Shown here piece by piece: positions 1-9,270 of a DNA stretch of 16,104 bases (its first letter is position 1; every line of letters starts with the position of its first letter). The stretch spans positions 1 through 16,104 of the forward strand of contig JBIQLO010000083.1 of the NCBI GenBank assembly GCA_044464175.1. Direction: 5' to 3'. Source of the DNA: JBIQLO01 sp044464175. Lineage in GTDB: Bacteria > Planctomycetota > Phycisphaerae > Tepidisphaerales > Tepidisphaeraceae. The notes beneath the pieces were generated by a model. That model was given only the letters and a program-made list of their open reading frames with translations, ran no database searches and was not told the origin of the DNA. Position numbers and translations under genes: made by a program.

Positions 1-114
1 CGAGGGGGCGATGTTGTAACGGGGGGGAAAGAGGGGAAGCTGGGCTTCGGGCGTGGCGCCGAAGAATTCCAGCACATGCTGCAGGGGCGAACGCAGGACG
101 TATCGGCCGCACAT
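1..114 (-). CDS. yedK: SRAP domain protein, YedK/HMCES family (5' part only)
   Basis: The minus strand from the ATG at 114-112 reads 38 codons off the left edge, beginning MCGRYVLRSP and reaching RYNIAPS. MCGRY followed about 30 residues later by YNIAP is the N-terminal signature of SRAP proteins. In that family Cys2, exposed after Met removal, forms a thiazolidine crosslink with abasic sites in single-stranded DNA and so shields them from cleavage. Cys2 is present here. The rest of the gene, including the downstream catalytic His and Glu, lies outside the window. The gene is divergent from the histidine kinase. No Shine-Dalgarno precedes the ATG, but a good promoter lies so close that a leaderless transcript is likely. 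SRAP genes are often SOS-associated, which fits the translesion cassette further right. Family assignment is firm although only the N-terminus is visible. Confidence 0.88.
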   Translation of the reverse strand, partial: MCGRYVLRSPLQHVLEFFGATPEAQLPLFPPRYNIAPS

Positions 115-148
115 GGAATCAATTGTAAATGGTCGGGCGCTTCCATGT
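111..148. repeat. 8-bp inverted repeat over the SRAP promoter (candidate operator)
   Basis: ACATGGAA at 111-118 and TTCCATGT at 141-148 are perfect inverted complements separated by 22 nt. One arm covers the SRAP start codon and predicted transcription start; the other overlaps the predicted -35. A dimeric repressor touching both arms would block the promoter. The motif does not match the LexA boxes I know, so the protein that might bind is unknown. Confidence 0.35.
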
Positions 149-151
149 CAG
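122..151 (-). promoter_or_regulatory. Predicted sigma70-type promoter of the SRAP gene
   Basis: On the minus strand a -35 CTGACA (151-146) and a -10 TACAAT (127-122) are separated by 18 nt; each differs from consensus at one base. The -10 ends 7 nt before the ATG at 114, so transcription should begin at or next to the start codon. That explains why no ribosome binding site is seen. Promoter calls by eye are uncertain, but two 5/6 hexamers at acceptable spacing directly before a confident start codon is good support. Confidence 0.5.
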
Positions 152-179
152 CCCTGAGTCTTTTCGGTCAAAGAGGAAA

Positions 180-242
180 GCGGAAACAAAAATATTCCGC
201 CGGGATTTCAGATGGGCTGGTAAGAAGAAAAAAACCAGCCAT
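180..242 (+). other. Two consecutive hairpins upstream of the histidine kinase gene
   Basis: Hairpin one pairs GCGGAA (180-185) with TTCCGC (195-200) around a 9-nt A-rich loop. Hairpin two pairs GGCTGGT (215-221) with ACCAGCC (234-240) around the 12-nt purine loop AAGAAGAAAAAA, and gains two pairs (212-213 with 241-242) if G214 bulges. Neither is followed by a U-tract, so they do not look like terminators. Hairpin two sits directly before the candidate ATG at 244 and 20 nt before the one at 262. It could affect ribosome loading, but this is unproven. Confidence 0.35.
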
Positions 243-261
243 AATGGGAACCGAGAACTCC

Positions 262-2037
262 ATGAAATCTTCATTGGAATACAAAATAGCGATTGGATTC
301 GCCGCGTTCCTTTTGATGGTGGCAATGCTTGGAATTGTCTCTTACCAGAGCATCCATCGCTTTATCGCGAGCACACATCAGGATGATCATACACGGCGGG
401 TAATTACGAAAATCGCTGAAACTTCCGGCGAAATACTTTCGGCCGAGTCGGCCGTCCGGGCGTATCTCATCAGCGGCGACGCCGATTGGGCCGGGCAATG
501 GCGGGCGGCAAGGGATCGCATCGCTCCCAAGGTGAAATCTCTCCGCACGCTGACTGAAAATAATCCCGAACAGCAGGAGCGGCTGGACCGCCTGGACGGG
601 CTCCTGGCGGACAAACTTGCCCTCATGCAGCAAATGGTGGAGTTGCGGCGTGATCGCGGGCTGGAAGCGGTCAGGCAACACATGCGGACAGGAGAAAGCA
701 AGGCCAAGATGGAAGGCATAAGCGCGGTCCTGGCCGAAACAATGACTGCGGAAGAACAGCTTCTGCAGAGCAGCATTGCCGCCGAACAAGCCAGCGGCAG
801 TCGGATGATCGTGGTCATCTGTAGCGGGAGCATTCTGGCGCTTCTGGCGGTGATTCTGGCCGGCTGGATGATACAGCGCGACATCACCGCCCGGCGCCGG
901 GCGGAACAGACCCTGCGGGATGCCCAGGAGCGGTTCCGCGCCATGATTGACGCCGTGCAGGACTACGCCATTTACACGCTCGACCCACAAGGGTACCTCA
1001 CGAGCTGGAATCGAGGAGCGGAACGCATCAAAGGGTATGAGTCCGAGGAAGTGCTCGGCCGGCATTTCTCTATTTTTCACACGCAGGAGGATATAGCGCA
1101 GGATCTGCCGGCGAGTCAATTAAGGATCGCAGCGGAGGAAGGAAGATATGAGGAAGAGGCCTGGCGCGTCCGCAAAGATGGTTCGAAGTTCTGGGCCAGT
1201 GTCGTCATTTCCGCAGTGAAGGACGAAAAAGGCAACTTGCGCGGGTTCACCAAGGTGACGCGTGACGTCACCGAGCGCATGCGCGCTGAAAAGGACATCA
1301 GGAACCTGAACAAAGCCTTGGAACGGCACTCGGCGCAGCTGGAAGCGGCCAATCAGGAGCTGGAGGCGTTCAGCTATTCCGTTTCCCATGACCTGCGCGC
1401 TCCCTTGCGGAGCATTGACGGATTCAGCCAGGCGCTGCTTGAAGATTACGGGGATAAACTGGATGAGGGGGGGCATGATTCCCTGCGGCGGGTCAGAGGC
1501 GCCACGCAGCGCATGGGCCAGTTGATTGACGACCTCTTGAATCTTTCGCGGGTAACGCGGAGCGAAATGCGCCACGTCACAGTGGACCTGAGCGAGATGG
1601 TGCGGGAGGTTGCCGCGGACCTTCAAAAGAGCCAGCCCGAACGGACGGTTTCATTGATTGTCGACGACGGGCTGACGGCCGAAGGGGATCCTCACCTTCT
1701 GCGCGTGGTGATGGACAACCTGATCGGCAATGCATGGAAATTCACCTCCAAGCGAAACGATGCCGTCATTGAATTTGGCTTGAGGTCCGACGGGGTCTTT
1801 TTTGTTCGCGACAACGGCGTCGGCTTTGACATGAAATATGCCGAGAAGCTGTTCGGGGCGTTCCAGCGGCTGCACGGGATGAATGAATTTGCCGGCACCG
1901 GCATCGGCCTGGCGACCGTCCAGCGCATCATTCACCGCCACGGGGGACGCGTGTGGGCGGAGGGCGAAGTCAACAAGGGAGCGACCTTCTATTTTGCCGT
2001 CACCGCCGATGCGGCGGCGGCGCGTCAGGCCGCCTAA
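262..2037 (+). CDS. Membrane CHASE3-PAS sensor histidine kinase
   Basis: A 591-residue transmembrane sensor kinase that should autophosphorylate on His and pass phosphate to a receiver. In order: TM helix about 9-28; a helical CHASE3-type extracytoplasmic domain about 35-180; TM helix about 182-204; PAS domain about 223-343 ending in the usual DVTERMRAE linker; HisKA with SVSHDLRAP (His376) of the phytochrome-kinase type; HATPase with N box DNLIGNAWKF, G1 box DNGVGF and G2 box GTGIGL. All catalytic motifs are intact. The ATG at 262 gives a short cytoplasmic tail (MKSSLEYK) before the first helix, as is usual for CHASE3 proteins. An in-frame ATG at 244 adds six residues and cannot be excluded, and neither start has a good ribosome site. 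A strong AAGGAG follows the stop and serves the next gene, its probable partner receiver, 39 nt on. The ligand is unknown. Confidence 0.9.
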   Translation: MKSSLEYKIAIGFAAFLLMVAMLGIVSYQSIHRFIASTHQDDHTRRVITKIAETSGEILSAESAVRAYLISGDADWAGQWRAARDRIAPKVKSLRTLTENNPEQQERLDRLDGLLADKLALMQQMVELRRDRGLEAVRQHMRTGESKAKMEGISAVLAETMTAEEQLLQSSIAAEQASGSRMIVVICSGSILALLAVILAGWMIQRDITARRRAEQTLRDAQERFRAMIDAVQDYAIYTLDPQGYLTSWNRGAERIKGYESEEVLGRHFSIFHTQEDIAQDLPASQLRIAAEEGRYEEEAWRVRKDGSKFWASVVISAVKDEKGNLRGFTKVTRDVTERMRAEKDIRNLNKALERHSAQLEAANQELEAFSYSVSHDLRAPLRSIDGFSQALLEDYGDKLDEGGHDSLRRVRGATQRMGQLIDDLLNLSRVTRSEMRHVTVDLSEMVREVAADLQKSQPERTVSLIVDDGLTAEGDPHLLRVVMDNLIGNAWKFTSKRNDAVIEFGLRSDGVFFVRDNGVGFDMKYAEKLFGAFQRLHGMNEFAGTGIGLATVQRIIHRHGGRVWAEGEVNKGATFYFAVTADAAAARQAA

Positions 2038-2076
2038 AGTCGGTGGCGTTTTATTCATCATTCATAAGGAGCACGG

Positions 2077-2517
2077 ATGAGCAACAAAGTGATTCTGCTG
2101 GTGGAAGATAATCCCGATGATCAGGCGCTGACGCGGCGCGCGTTGGCCAAGAACAACATTCTCAATGAGATCGTGATCGCCGAGGACGGCGTTCAGGCGC
2201 TGGACTACCTGTTCGGCCACGGCGCCTATGAAGGCAGAGATACCAGCGACTTGCCGGCCGTCGTGCTGCTCGACCTGAAGTTGCCGAAGGTGGATGGGCT
2301 GGAAGTCCTGCGGCAGATCCGCTCCGACGAGCAGACCAAGGTCCTGCCGGTGGTCATTTTGACCTCCTCAAAGGAGGAGCAGGACGTCGTCCAGGGATAT
2401 AGTCTCGGGGCGAACAGCTACATTCGCAAGCCGGTCGATTTCGGCCAATTTATCGAGGCGGTGCGGCAGTTGGGGATGTACTGGCTGGTCTTGAACGAGC
2501 CACCGCAGCAGTTCTGA
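2077..2517 (+). CDS. Single-domain response regulator, Rcp1-like
   Basis: A 146-residue stand-alone receiver with no output domain. The acidic pair is Glu10-Asp11, the phospho-acceptor Asp66 (VVLLDLKLPKVDG), and the conserved Thr96 and Lys118 (IRKP) are present. The extended loop ALDYLFGHGAYEGRDTSDLP and the C-terminal YWLVLNEPP are typical of the Rcp1 family that pairs with phytochrome-type kinases in cyanobacteria and elsewhere. The kinase upstream has the same type of HisKA, so the pair is probably cognate. It may relay phosphate to the HPt domain of the next protein or act by protein-protein contact. A strong ribosome site, AAGGAG at 2066-2071, precedes the ATG. Confidence 0.92.
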   Translation: MSNKVILLVEDNPDDQALTRRALAKNNILNEIVIAEDGVQALDYLFGHGAYEGRDTSDLPAVVLLDLKLPKVDGLEVLRQIRSDEQTKVLPVVILTSSKEEQDVVQGYSLGANSYIRKPVDFGQFIEAVRQLGMYWLVLNEPPQQF

Positions 2518-2699
2518 TTTCCCTGAAAAACCATCTGATCCGTTTCGGGACGCTTGAATCCTCCTCGACAGTGACGGCGCGCGCTTAAGCCGCCGCGCAT
2601 TGTGGACGATGAACCTGATGCCGGAAGTTCATTCTGAACCGGTGGCGAATCCGCCGTCACCGGCCGAAGGTCTTGCTGCGCCGCTCAAGGAGGAATCGG
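2518..2699 (+). other. Leader region before the hybrid kinase gene, with a bulged hairpin
   Basis: This 182-nt gap is the longest break in the signalling cluster. I see no convincing gene in it. CCGGTG (2639-2644) pairs with CACCGG (2658-2663), and GCG (2645-2647) with CGC (2652-2654), leaving a CGT bulge. The ribosome site AAGGAGG (2687-2693) for the next gene follows 24 nt later. No U-tract follows the stem, so it is not an obvious terminator. A separate promoter may lie here but I cannot identify one. Confidence 0.3.
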
Positions 2700-5287
<2,588 letters not shown>

Positions 5288-5291
<4 letters not shown>

Positions 5292-6979
5292 AATCAATCA
5301 TGGTGGTCGACGATATGGCCGTCATTCGTGAGCCGATTGCCGCGGCGCTCCGAGGCGCCGGCTATAAGGCCATCTGCGCCAGTGGAGCGGCCGAGGGACT
5401 GTCACTGGTGCGCAAACAGATCCCGGACCTCATTCTCCTCGATCTCTCGATGCCGAAAATCGACGGAATGACCATGTTGCGCGCCCTGCGGACGCTGCCT
5501 TCCACGGCGGGCATCCCGGTGATCCTTCTTACCGCAAGCTCCGACAAGCAGATGATCCTGAAAGCCGCCAAATGGGGCGTGCGGGATTATCTGCTGAAGT
5601 CTCAATTTCAGCTGAATGAACTTCTGGAACGGGTCAAGCATCGGCTGGCGGCCGTTGAGGTGGGGTCTGACCAGGATTCCGGCCCGCCCGCGTCGGCGAC
5701 CGGGCCCGCTCGGACACTGAACCTCAATGCCAAGCCGGAGCGGCTGCTGGTTCGCGAGGACGCAATTGCCCGCGCCGAGACCGCACTGGACATGAAGGCG
5801 TTGCCGGGGGTCGCCATGGAGGTGATCAGCCAGGCCGCCTCGCCGCGTGCCGACAGCGCCAGCCTTGCGGCGCTGATTGGCCGTGACAGCATGCTGGCGG
5901 CCAAAGTGCTTCAGGTGGCCAACAGCTCCGCCTATGCCACGGGCCGTGGAATGGTGGCCACTTTGCCCGAAGCCGTCCGCAATATCGGCTGCGACACCGT
6001 GAGGAACGTCGCGGCCTCATTGAGCATTTTTGAGGCGATGCCCGATGCGAGCGACGATGGCTTCAACTTGCTGCGCTGCTGGCAGCATTCGCTGGCGGTG
6101 GCCGTCCTCTGTGAACGCCTGGCGTCTCTGTCGGACATCTGCCCCTCGAATGTGGCTTATCTGGTGGGGCTGTGCCATGATCTGGGCGAGATTCTGTTTC
6201 GGACGAGCTTTGCAGCGGAATACCGGCAGGTAATGGACTTTCAGGCCGAAACGGGACAGAGACGTGAAGCGATCGAGCGCGAGATGCTCGGGGTCACGCA
6301 CAATGAGTTGGTGGGCGTGATCCTGAACAAGCTGGGCCTGCCCCAGTCGATTCGGGAGCCGATTGATGGGATGCGGTCGGCGCAAATGAGAGAAAAGAAT
6401 CCGACCGCCCGGCTCCTGGCGATGGCCAATGTCTATGCCAATGGATTGACCCTCTGTGAATCCTTGCAGTCGTCAGTGGCGCCGATCACCAAAATGGACT
6501 GCCAGGCGACGACGGGCCAGAACGACCCGGCCGCTCCCGATTCGGCGAGCTTTCGCGGTGAGATCATTGCGATGACTTCCGTTCTGGCCCGCTTGTCGGC
6601 CGCGCAGGAACGCGAGTTGAACAACCCGCTGATTCCCCCTTGTGAGAGCCGAGTCTGGCTTGCCCGCGACCGATCCCTCTCCGCTCTGGATCCCATCGCC
6701 GCACTTTTATCGACTGTCGCGCAAGTGAATGTCACCGATCATCTGCCCGGCAAAGAGGAGGCCGAAGAATTTGATCGTGTGGTGGTGCTGGGCCAATCCG
6801 CCCAGGCGGCCGGAGCGGGCAGCGCCGAAGTTGTAAGGCTGCAGGATTATTTCGCGCCCGAGTCCATTCTGTGGTTGATCGATGAGGCAGAGGACGCAGT
6901 ATCGCCCTCGGGCTCCCTTAAGCCGCGGCCGTCCCACATCAGTCTGGAAGAAATCCAGGAGTTCCTGAAGCCTGTATAG
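5288..6979 (+). CDS. REC-HDOD response regulator with an unassigned C-terminal region
   Basis: A 563-residue protein. A receiver fills residues 1-120 (Asp8-Asp9, phospho-acceptor Asp52 in LILLDLSMPKIDG, Thr82, Lys104). A proline-rich linker leads to an HDOD domain about 168-370, which starts LPGVAMEVI and contains ANSSAYATGR, CWQHSLA and GLCHDLGEIL. HDOD domains are HD-related but usually lack full catalytic metal sites and act as signalling output. Residues about 452-563 match no domain I recognise; they alternate short hydrophobic strands (DRVVVLG, ILWLID) in a way that suggests a small alpha/beta fold. The ATG overlaps the upstream stop by ATGA and GGAGG at 5273-5277 supports it, so translation is probably coupled to the hybrid kinase. 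It is the likely final phospho-acceptor of the cluster. Confidence 0.9.
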
Positions 6980-7072
6980 CGGTAGCGACGGCTATAAGGA
7001 CGAGAATTCTTTCCGGCCCAGCCCTGTTCCATCCTGTTTAGCTCTTCTTAAACCCATCGTGGGCTTGTCCGC

Positions 7073-7102
7073 TTGACCCCGTTGCTTTCCAAACATTACT
7101 CT
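7073..7102 (+). promoter_or_regulatory. Possible promoter of the imuA-imuB-dnaE2 operon
   Basis: TTGACC (7073-7078) is a good -35. With 18-nt spacing it pairs with TACTCT (7097-7102), a weak -10 that keeps only the most conserved T, A and T. It lies in the 151-nt gap after the REC-HDOD gene, directly before imuA, and its -10 overlaps a palindrome. A weak -10 under an operator would be normal for a damage-inducible promoter, but the call is tentative. Confidence 0.3.
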
Positions 7103-7117
7103 AACCAGAGTTGTTAG
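7098..7117. promoter_or_regulatory. Palindrome before imuA, candidate SOS operator
   Basis: Two overlapping inverted repeats occur here: ACTCT-AACC-AGAGT (7098-7111) and CTAAC-N7-GTTAG (7101-7117). They cover the predicted -10 and start region 14 to 33 nt before the imuA ATG. imuA-imuB-dnaE2 cassettes are controlled by LexA in many bacteria and LexA boxes differ between phyla, so this is a reasonable operator candidate. It is not a canonical CTGT-N8-ACAG or GAAC-N4-GTTC box. Confidence 0.35.
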
Positions 7118-7130
7118 GAAGGATTAAGGG

Positions 7131-7835
7131 ATGCGGATTGTCACGTCCATTGAAAGCCTGCGGCGGGCGCTGGCGGCGGTGCGAAGTGCGCCAGCGTGCA
7201 AAGATCGCGTCATTCGCACGGGCGTGGCGGCGGTGGATGGGTTATCTCCCGGGGGCAGCTTCGCGGCCGGGGCGGTGCATGAGATGCTCAGCGGCACGGC
7301 GGTGGTTCCGTTTCTGATGCCCGTGCTTCTGGCCAAATCGGCCGCACGGTATGGGCGGGTGGTCTGGTGCGATCCGCGTGGGGAGTTTTATCCGCCGGGG
7401 GCGGCGGCGATGGGGCTGAGTTTGGATCGGTTGTTGATTTTGCGGCCTAAAGACAGGGCTGAGCAGCTTTGGGCGATGGCCGAGTGTCTGCGATGCAGGG
7501 GGGTGGGGGCGTGCATTGCACCCGTGGGGCGACTGTCGCGGATTGAGGCGCGGCGGCTGCAACTGGCGGCCGAGGCGGGGGGCGGGATCGGGGTTTTCCT
7601 TCGCTCGGCGATGGACGACTCGGGCGCCTATGCGGCCGCCACGCGCTGGCTGATTCGCCCGGCCAGGGGGGAGAGGATGGTTCAGCGATGGAGCGTGGAG
7701 CTGATTCATGGACACGGAGGGCGGCTTGGTCAACCGGTTCTTCTGGAGGTGTGTCGTGAAACCCATCATGTGCGTGCGGTTGAAGCAGTGGCCGATTCAG
7801 CGGGCGCAGCGCAAAGCATCGCGGTCTCGGCCTGA
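7131..7835 (+). CDS. imuA: ImuA-type RecA-like mutagenesis accessory protein
   Basis: A 234-residue protein of the ImuA/SulA-like RecA superfamily, a partner of ImuB and DnaE2 in error-prone lesion bypass. Visible traits are GVAAVDGLSPGGSFAAGAVHEMLSG near residues 31-55, where RecA would have its ATP-binding entry but with no GKT Walker A, then the RecA-like strand RVVWCDPRGEFYPPGAA and the C-terminal helix-strand segment WSVELIHGHGG. The loss of Walker A is usual for ImuA. AGGAAGGA at 7116-7123 supports the ATG. The last 80 nt overlap imuB, an unusually long overlap, so the C-terminal tail after about residue 208 is probably not conserved. It is the first gene of the mutasome operon. Confidence 0.82.
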   Translation: MRIVTSIESLRRALAAVRSAPACKDRVIRTGVAAVDGLSPGGSFAAGAVHEMLSGTAVVPFLMPVLLAKSAARYGRVVWCDPRGEFYPPGAAAMGLSLDRLLILRPKDRAEQLWAMAECLRCRGVGACIAPVGRLSRIEARRLQLAAEAGGGIGVFLRSAMDDSGAYAAATRWLIRPARGERMVQRWSVELIHGHGGRLGQPVLLEVCRETHHVRAVEAVADSAGAAQSIAVSA

Positions 7836-9264
7836 GGCGCGGGGGCTGGTGCTGGTGCGGACGGTGGCGAACCGGCAGGTGGTGGTGCATGCGTGCCCAA
7901 TCGCCCGCTCGCGTGGGGTGGCGGCGGGGATGATGCTGGCCGAGGCGCGGGCGCTGTGTCCGGGGCTGATCCATGCGGAAGACCGGCCGGACAGGGATCG
8001 CCATGCGCTGGAGGGGCTGGGGCGCTGGATGATGCGCTTTTGCCCGACGGTGTCGCTGGAGGGGGCCGATGCGATTGCGCTGGATGTGGAGGGGTGCCAG
8101 CGGCTGTATGGAGGATTGGATCGGATGGCATCGTTGGTGAGTGAAGGATTGGGGCGGCTGGGGCTGGAGCATCAACTGGCGATTGCCCCGACGCTGGGGG
8201 CGGCGTGGGCGCTGGCGTCGTTTGGCGATGGAAGCGGGCGGATGGTCGAGGCGGATCAACTGGAGGAAGCGCTTGGGCCGCTGCCGGTGGCGGGGTTGCG
8301 GCTGGAGGAGGATTTAACTGCGGCGTTCCATCATTTGGGGGTTGAGACGATCGGGCAGTTGATGGCGTTGCCGCGCCAGGCGTTGCCGGGGCGGTTTGGG
8401 GTGGAGGTGCTCAAGCGGCTGGATCAGGCGCTGGGGCGGGTGGAAGAGCCGCTGGCGGCGTTGGAATATCGAGCGCCTATCGAGGCCGGGCTGGAGTTTG
8501 AGGGGGCGGTGGAGTCGCTGGAGGTGTTGTGGGAGGCGTTTGGGATTCTGGTGGAACAGGTGCTGGGCCAACTGCAGCAGCGGGGATACAGCGCCCGCAG
8601 GCTGGAGATGCAGTTGGTCCGGGGCGATTTGTCCATTCTTGGCAAAACTATTGAGCTGTCCCGTCCCAGCCGGGATCGAAAGGTGCTGCTGGAGTTGCTG
8701 CGCAATGCGATGGAACTGATGCCGGTGGATGAGGGGGTGATGGGGGTGCGGTTGCTGGTTCCTCTTTTTGAGCGGTCCCAGTGCCGGCAGATTGGATTAC
8801 TCAATGGTGAAGCAGAGGCGAACGAGTTGGAACTGGAACATCTGTTGGAGCGGTTGCGGGTGCGGTTGGGGGCCAGGGCCGTCAATGGGGTGAGGCTGGT
8901 GGAGTCGTATCTGCCGGAGAAGCGGGTTGTCCTATCTCCGTGGGGCACTTCCCCGGAGGAAGAAGCACTTTCCAAAAAGTCCCCGCCCCGCCCGCTGCAT
9001 CTGTTTCCCACGCCGGTGGAGGTGCGCTGCATGGCCGCTGTTTCGGCCAGTCAGGAGGGGCTGCCGATCTCCTTCACCTGCCGCAACCGGGTCTATCCGC
9101 TGTCTCACGTGAGCGGCCCCGAGCGGATCGCCGGGCCGTGGTGGGAGGGACGCGACAAGACCCGCGACTATTTTGACGTGGAGGATTCCAGCGGACGTCG
9201 CTTCTGGCTCTTTCGGGTGGGCGAGACGCGCCGATGGTTTTTGCATGGGATTTTCGATTGCTGA
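7756..9264 (+). CDS. imuB: ImuB, catalytically dead Y-family polymerase-like protein
   Basis: A 502-residue protein with a Y-family polymerase fold that acts as a hub, joining the sliding clamp, ImuA and DnaE2. From the GTG at 7756 the protein begins (M)KPIMCVRLKQWPIQR, the usual ImuB N-terminus, and GGAGGT at 7745-7750 precedes it; the ATG at 7768 would remove part of the first strand. The catalytic carboxylates of DinB are missing: the N-terminal Asp is absent, and the DEAYLD motif is replaced by ADAIALDVEGCQRLYGG (around Asp110). Residues 345-349, QIGLL, resemble a beta-clamp binding motif. The C-terminal segment, from GPERIAGPWWEGR to WFLHGIFDC, is the typical ImuB tail. It overlaps imuA by 80 nt and ends 6 nt before dnaE2. 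Confidence 0.9.
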   Translation: MKPIMCVRLKQWPIQRAQRKASRSRPEARGLVLVRTVANRQVVVHACPIARSRGVAAGMMLAEARALCPGLIHAEDRPDRDRHALEGLGRWMMRFCPTVSLEGADAIALDVEGCQRLYGGLDRMASLVSEGLGRLGLEHQLAIAPTLGAAWALASFGDGSGRMVEADQLEEALGPLPVAGLRLEEDLTAAFHHLGVETIGQLMALPRQALPGRFGVEVLKRLDQALGRVEEPLAALEYRAPIEAGLEFEGAVESLEVLWEAFGILVEQVLGQLQQRGYSARRLEMQLVRGDLSILGKTIELSRPSRDRKVLLELLRNAMELMPVDEGVMGVRLLVPLFERSQCRQIGLLNGEAEANELELEHLLERLRVRLGARAVNGVRLVESYLPEKRVVLSPWGTSPEEEALSKKSPPRPLHLFPTPVEVRCMAAVSASQEGLPISFTCRNRVYPLSHVSGPERIAGPWWEGRDKTRDYFDVEDSSGRRFWLFRVGETRRWFLHGIFDC

Positions 9265-9270
9265 GGAATC

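Noticed and set aside
6975..6996. TATAGC/GCTATA hairpin after the REC-HDOD gene as a terminator
   Set aside because: The stem is only 6 bp and AT-rich, with no U-tract after it.
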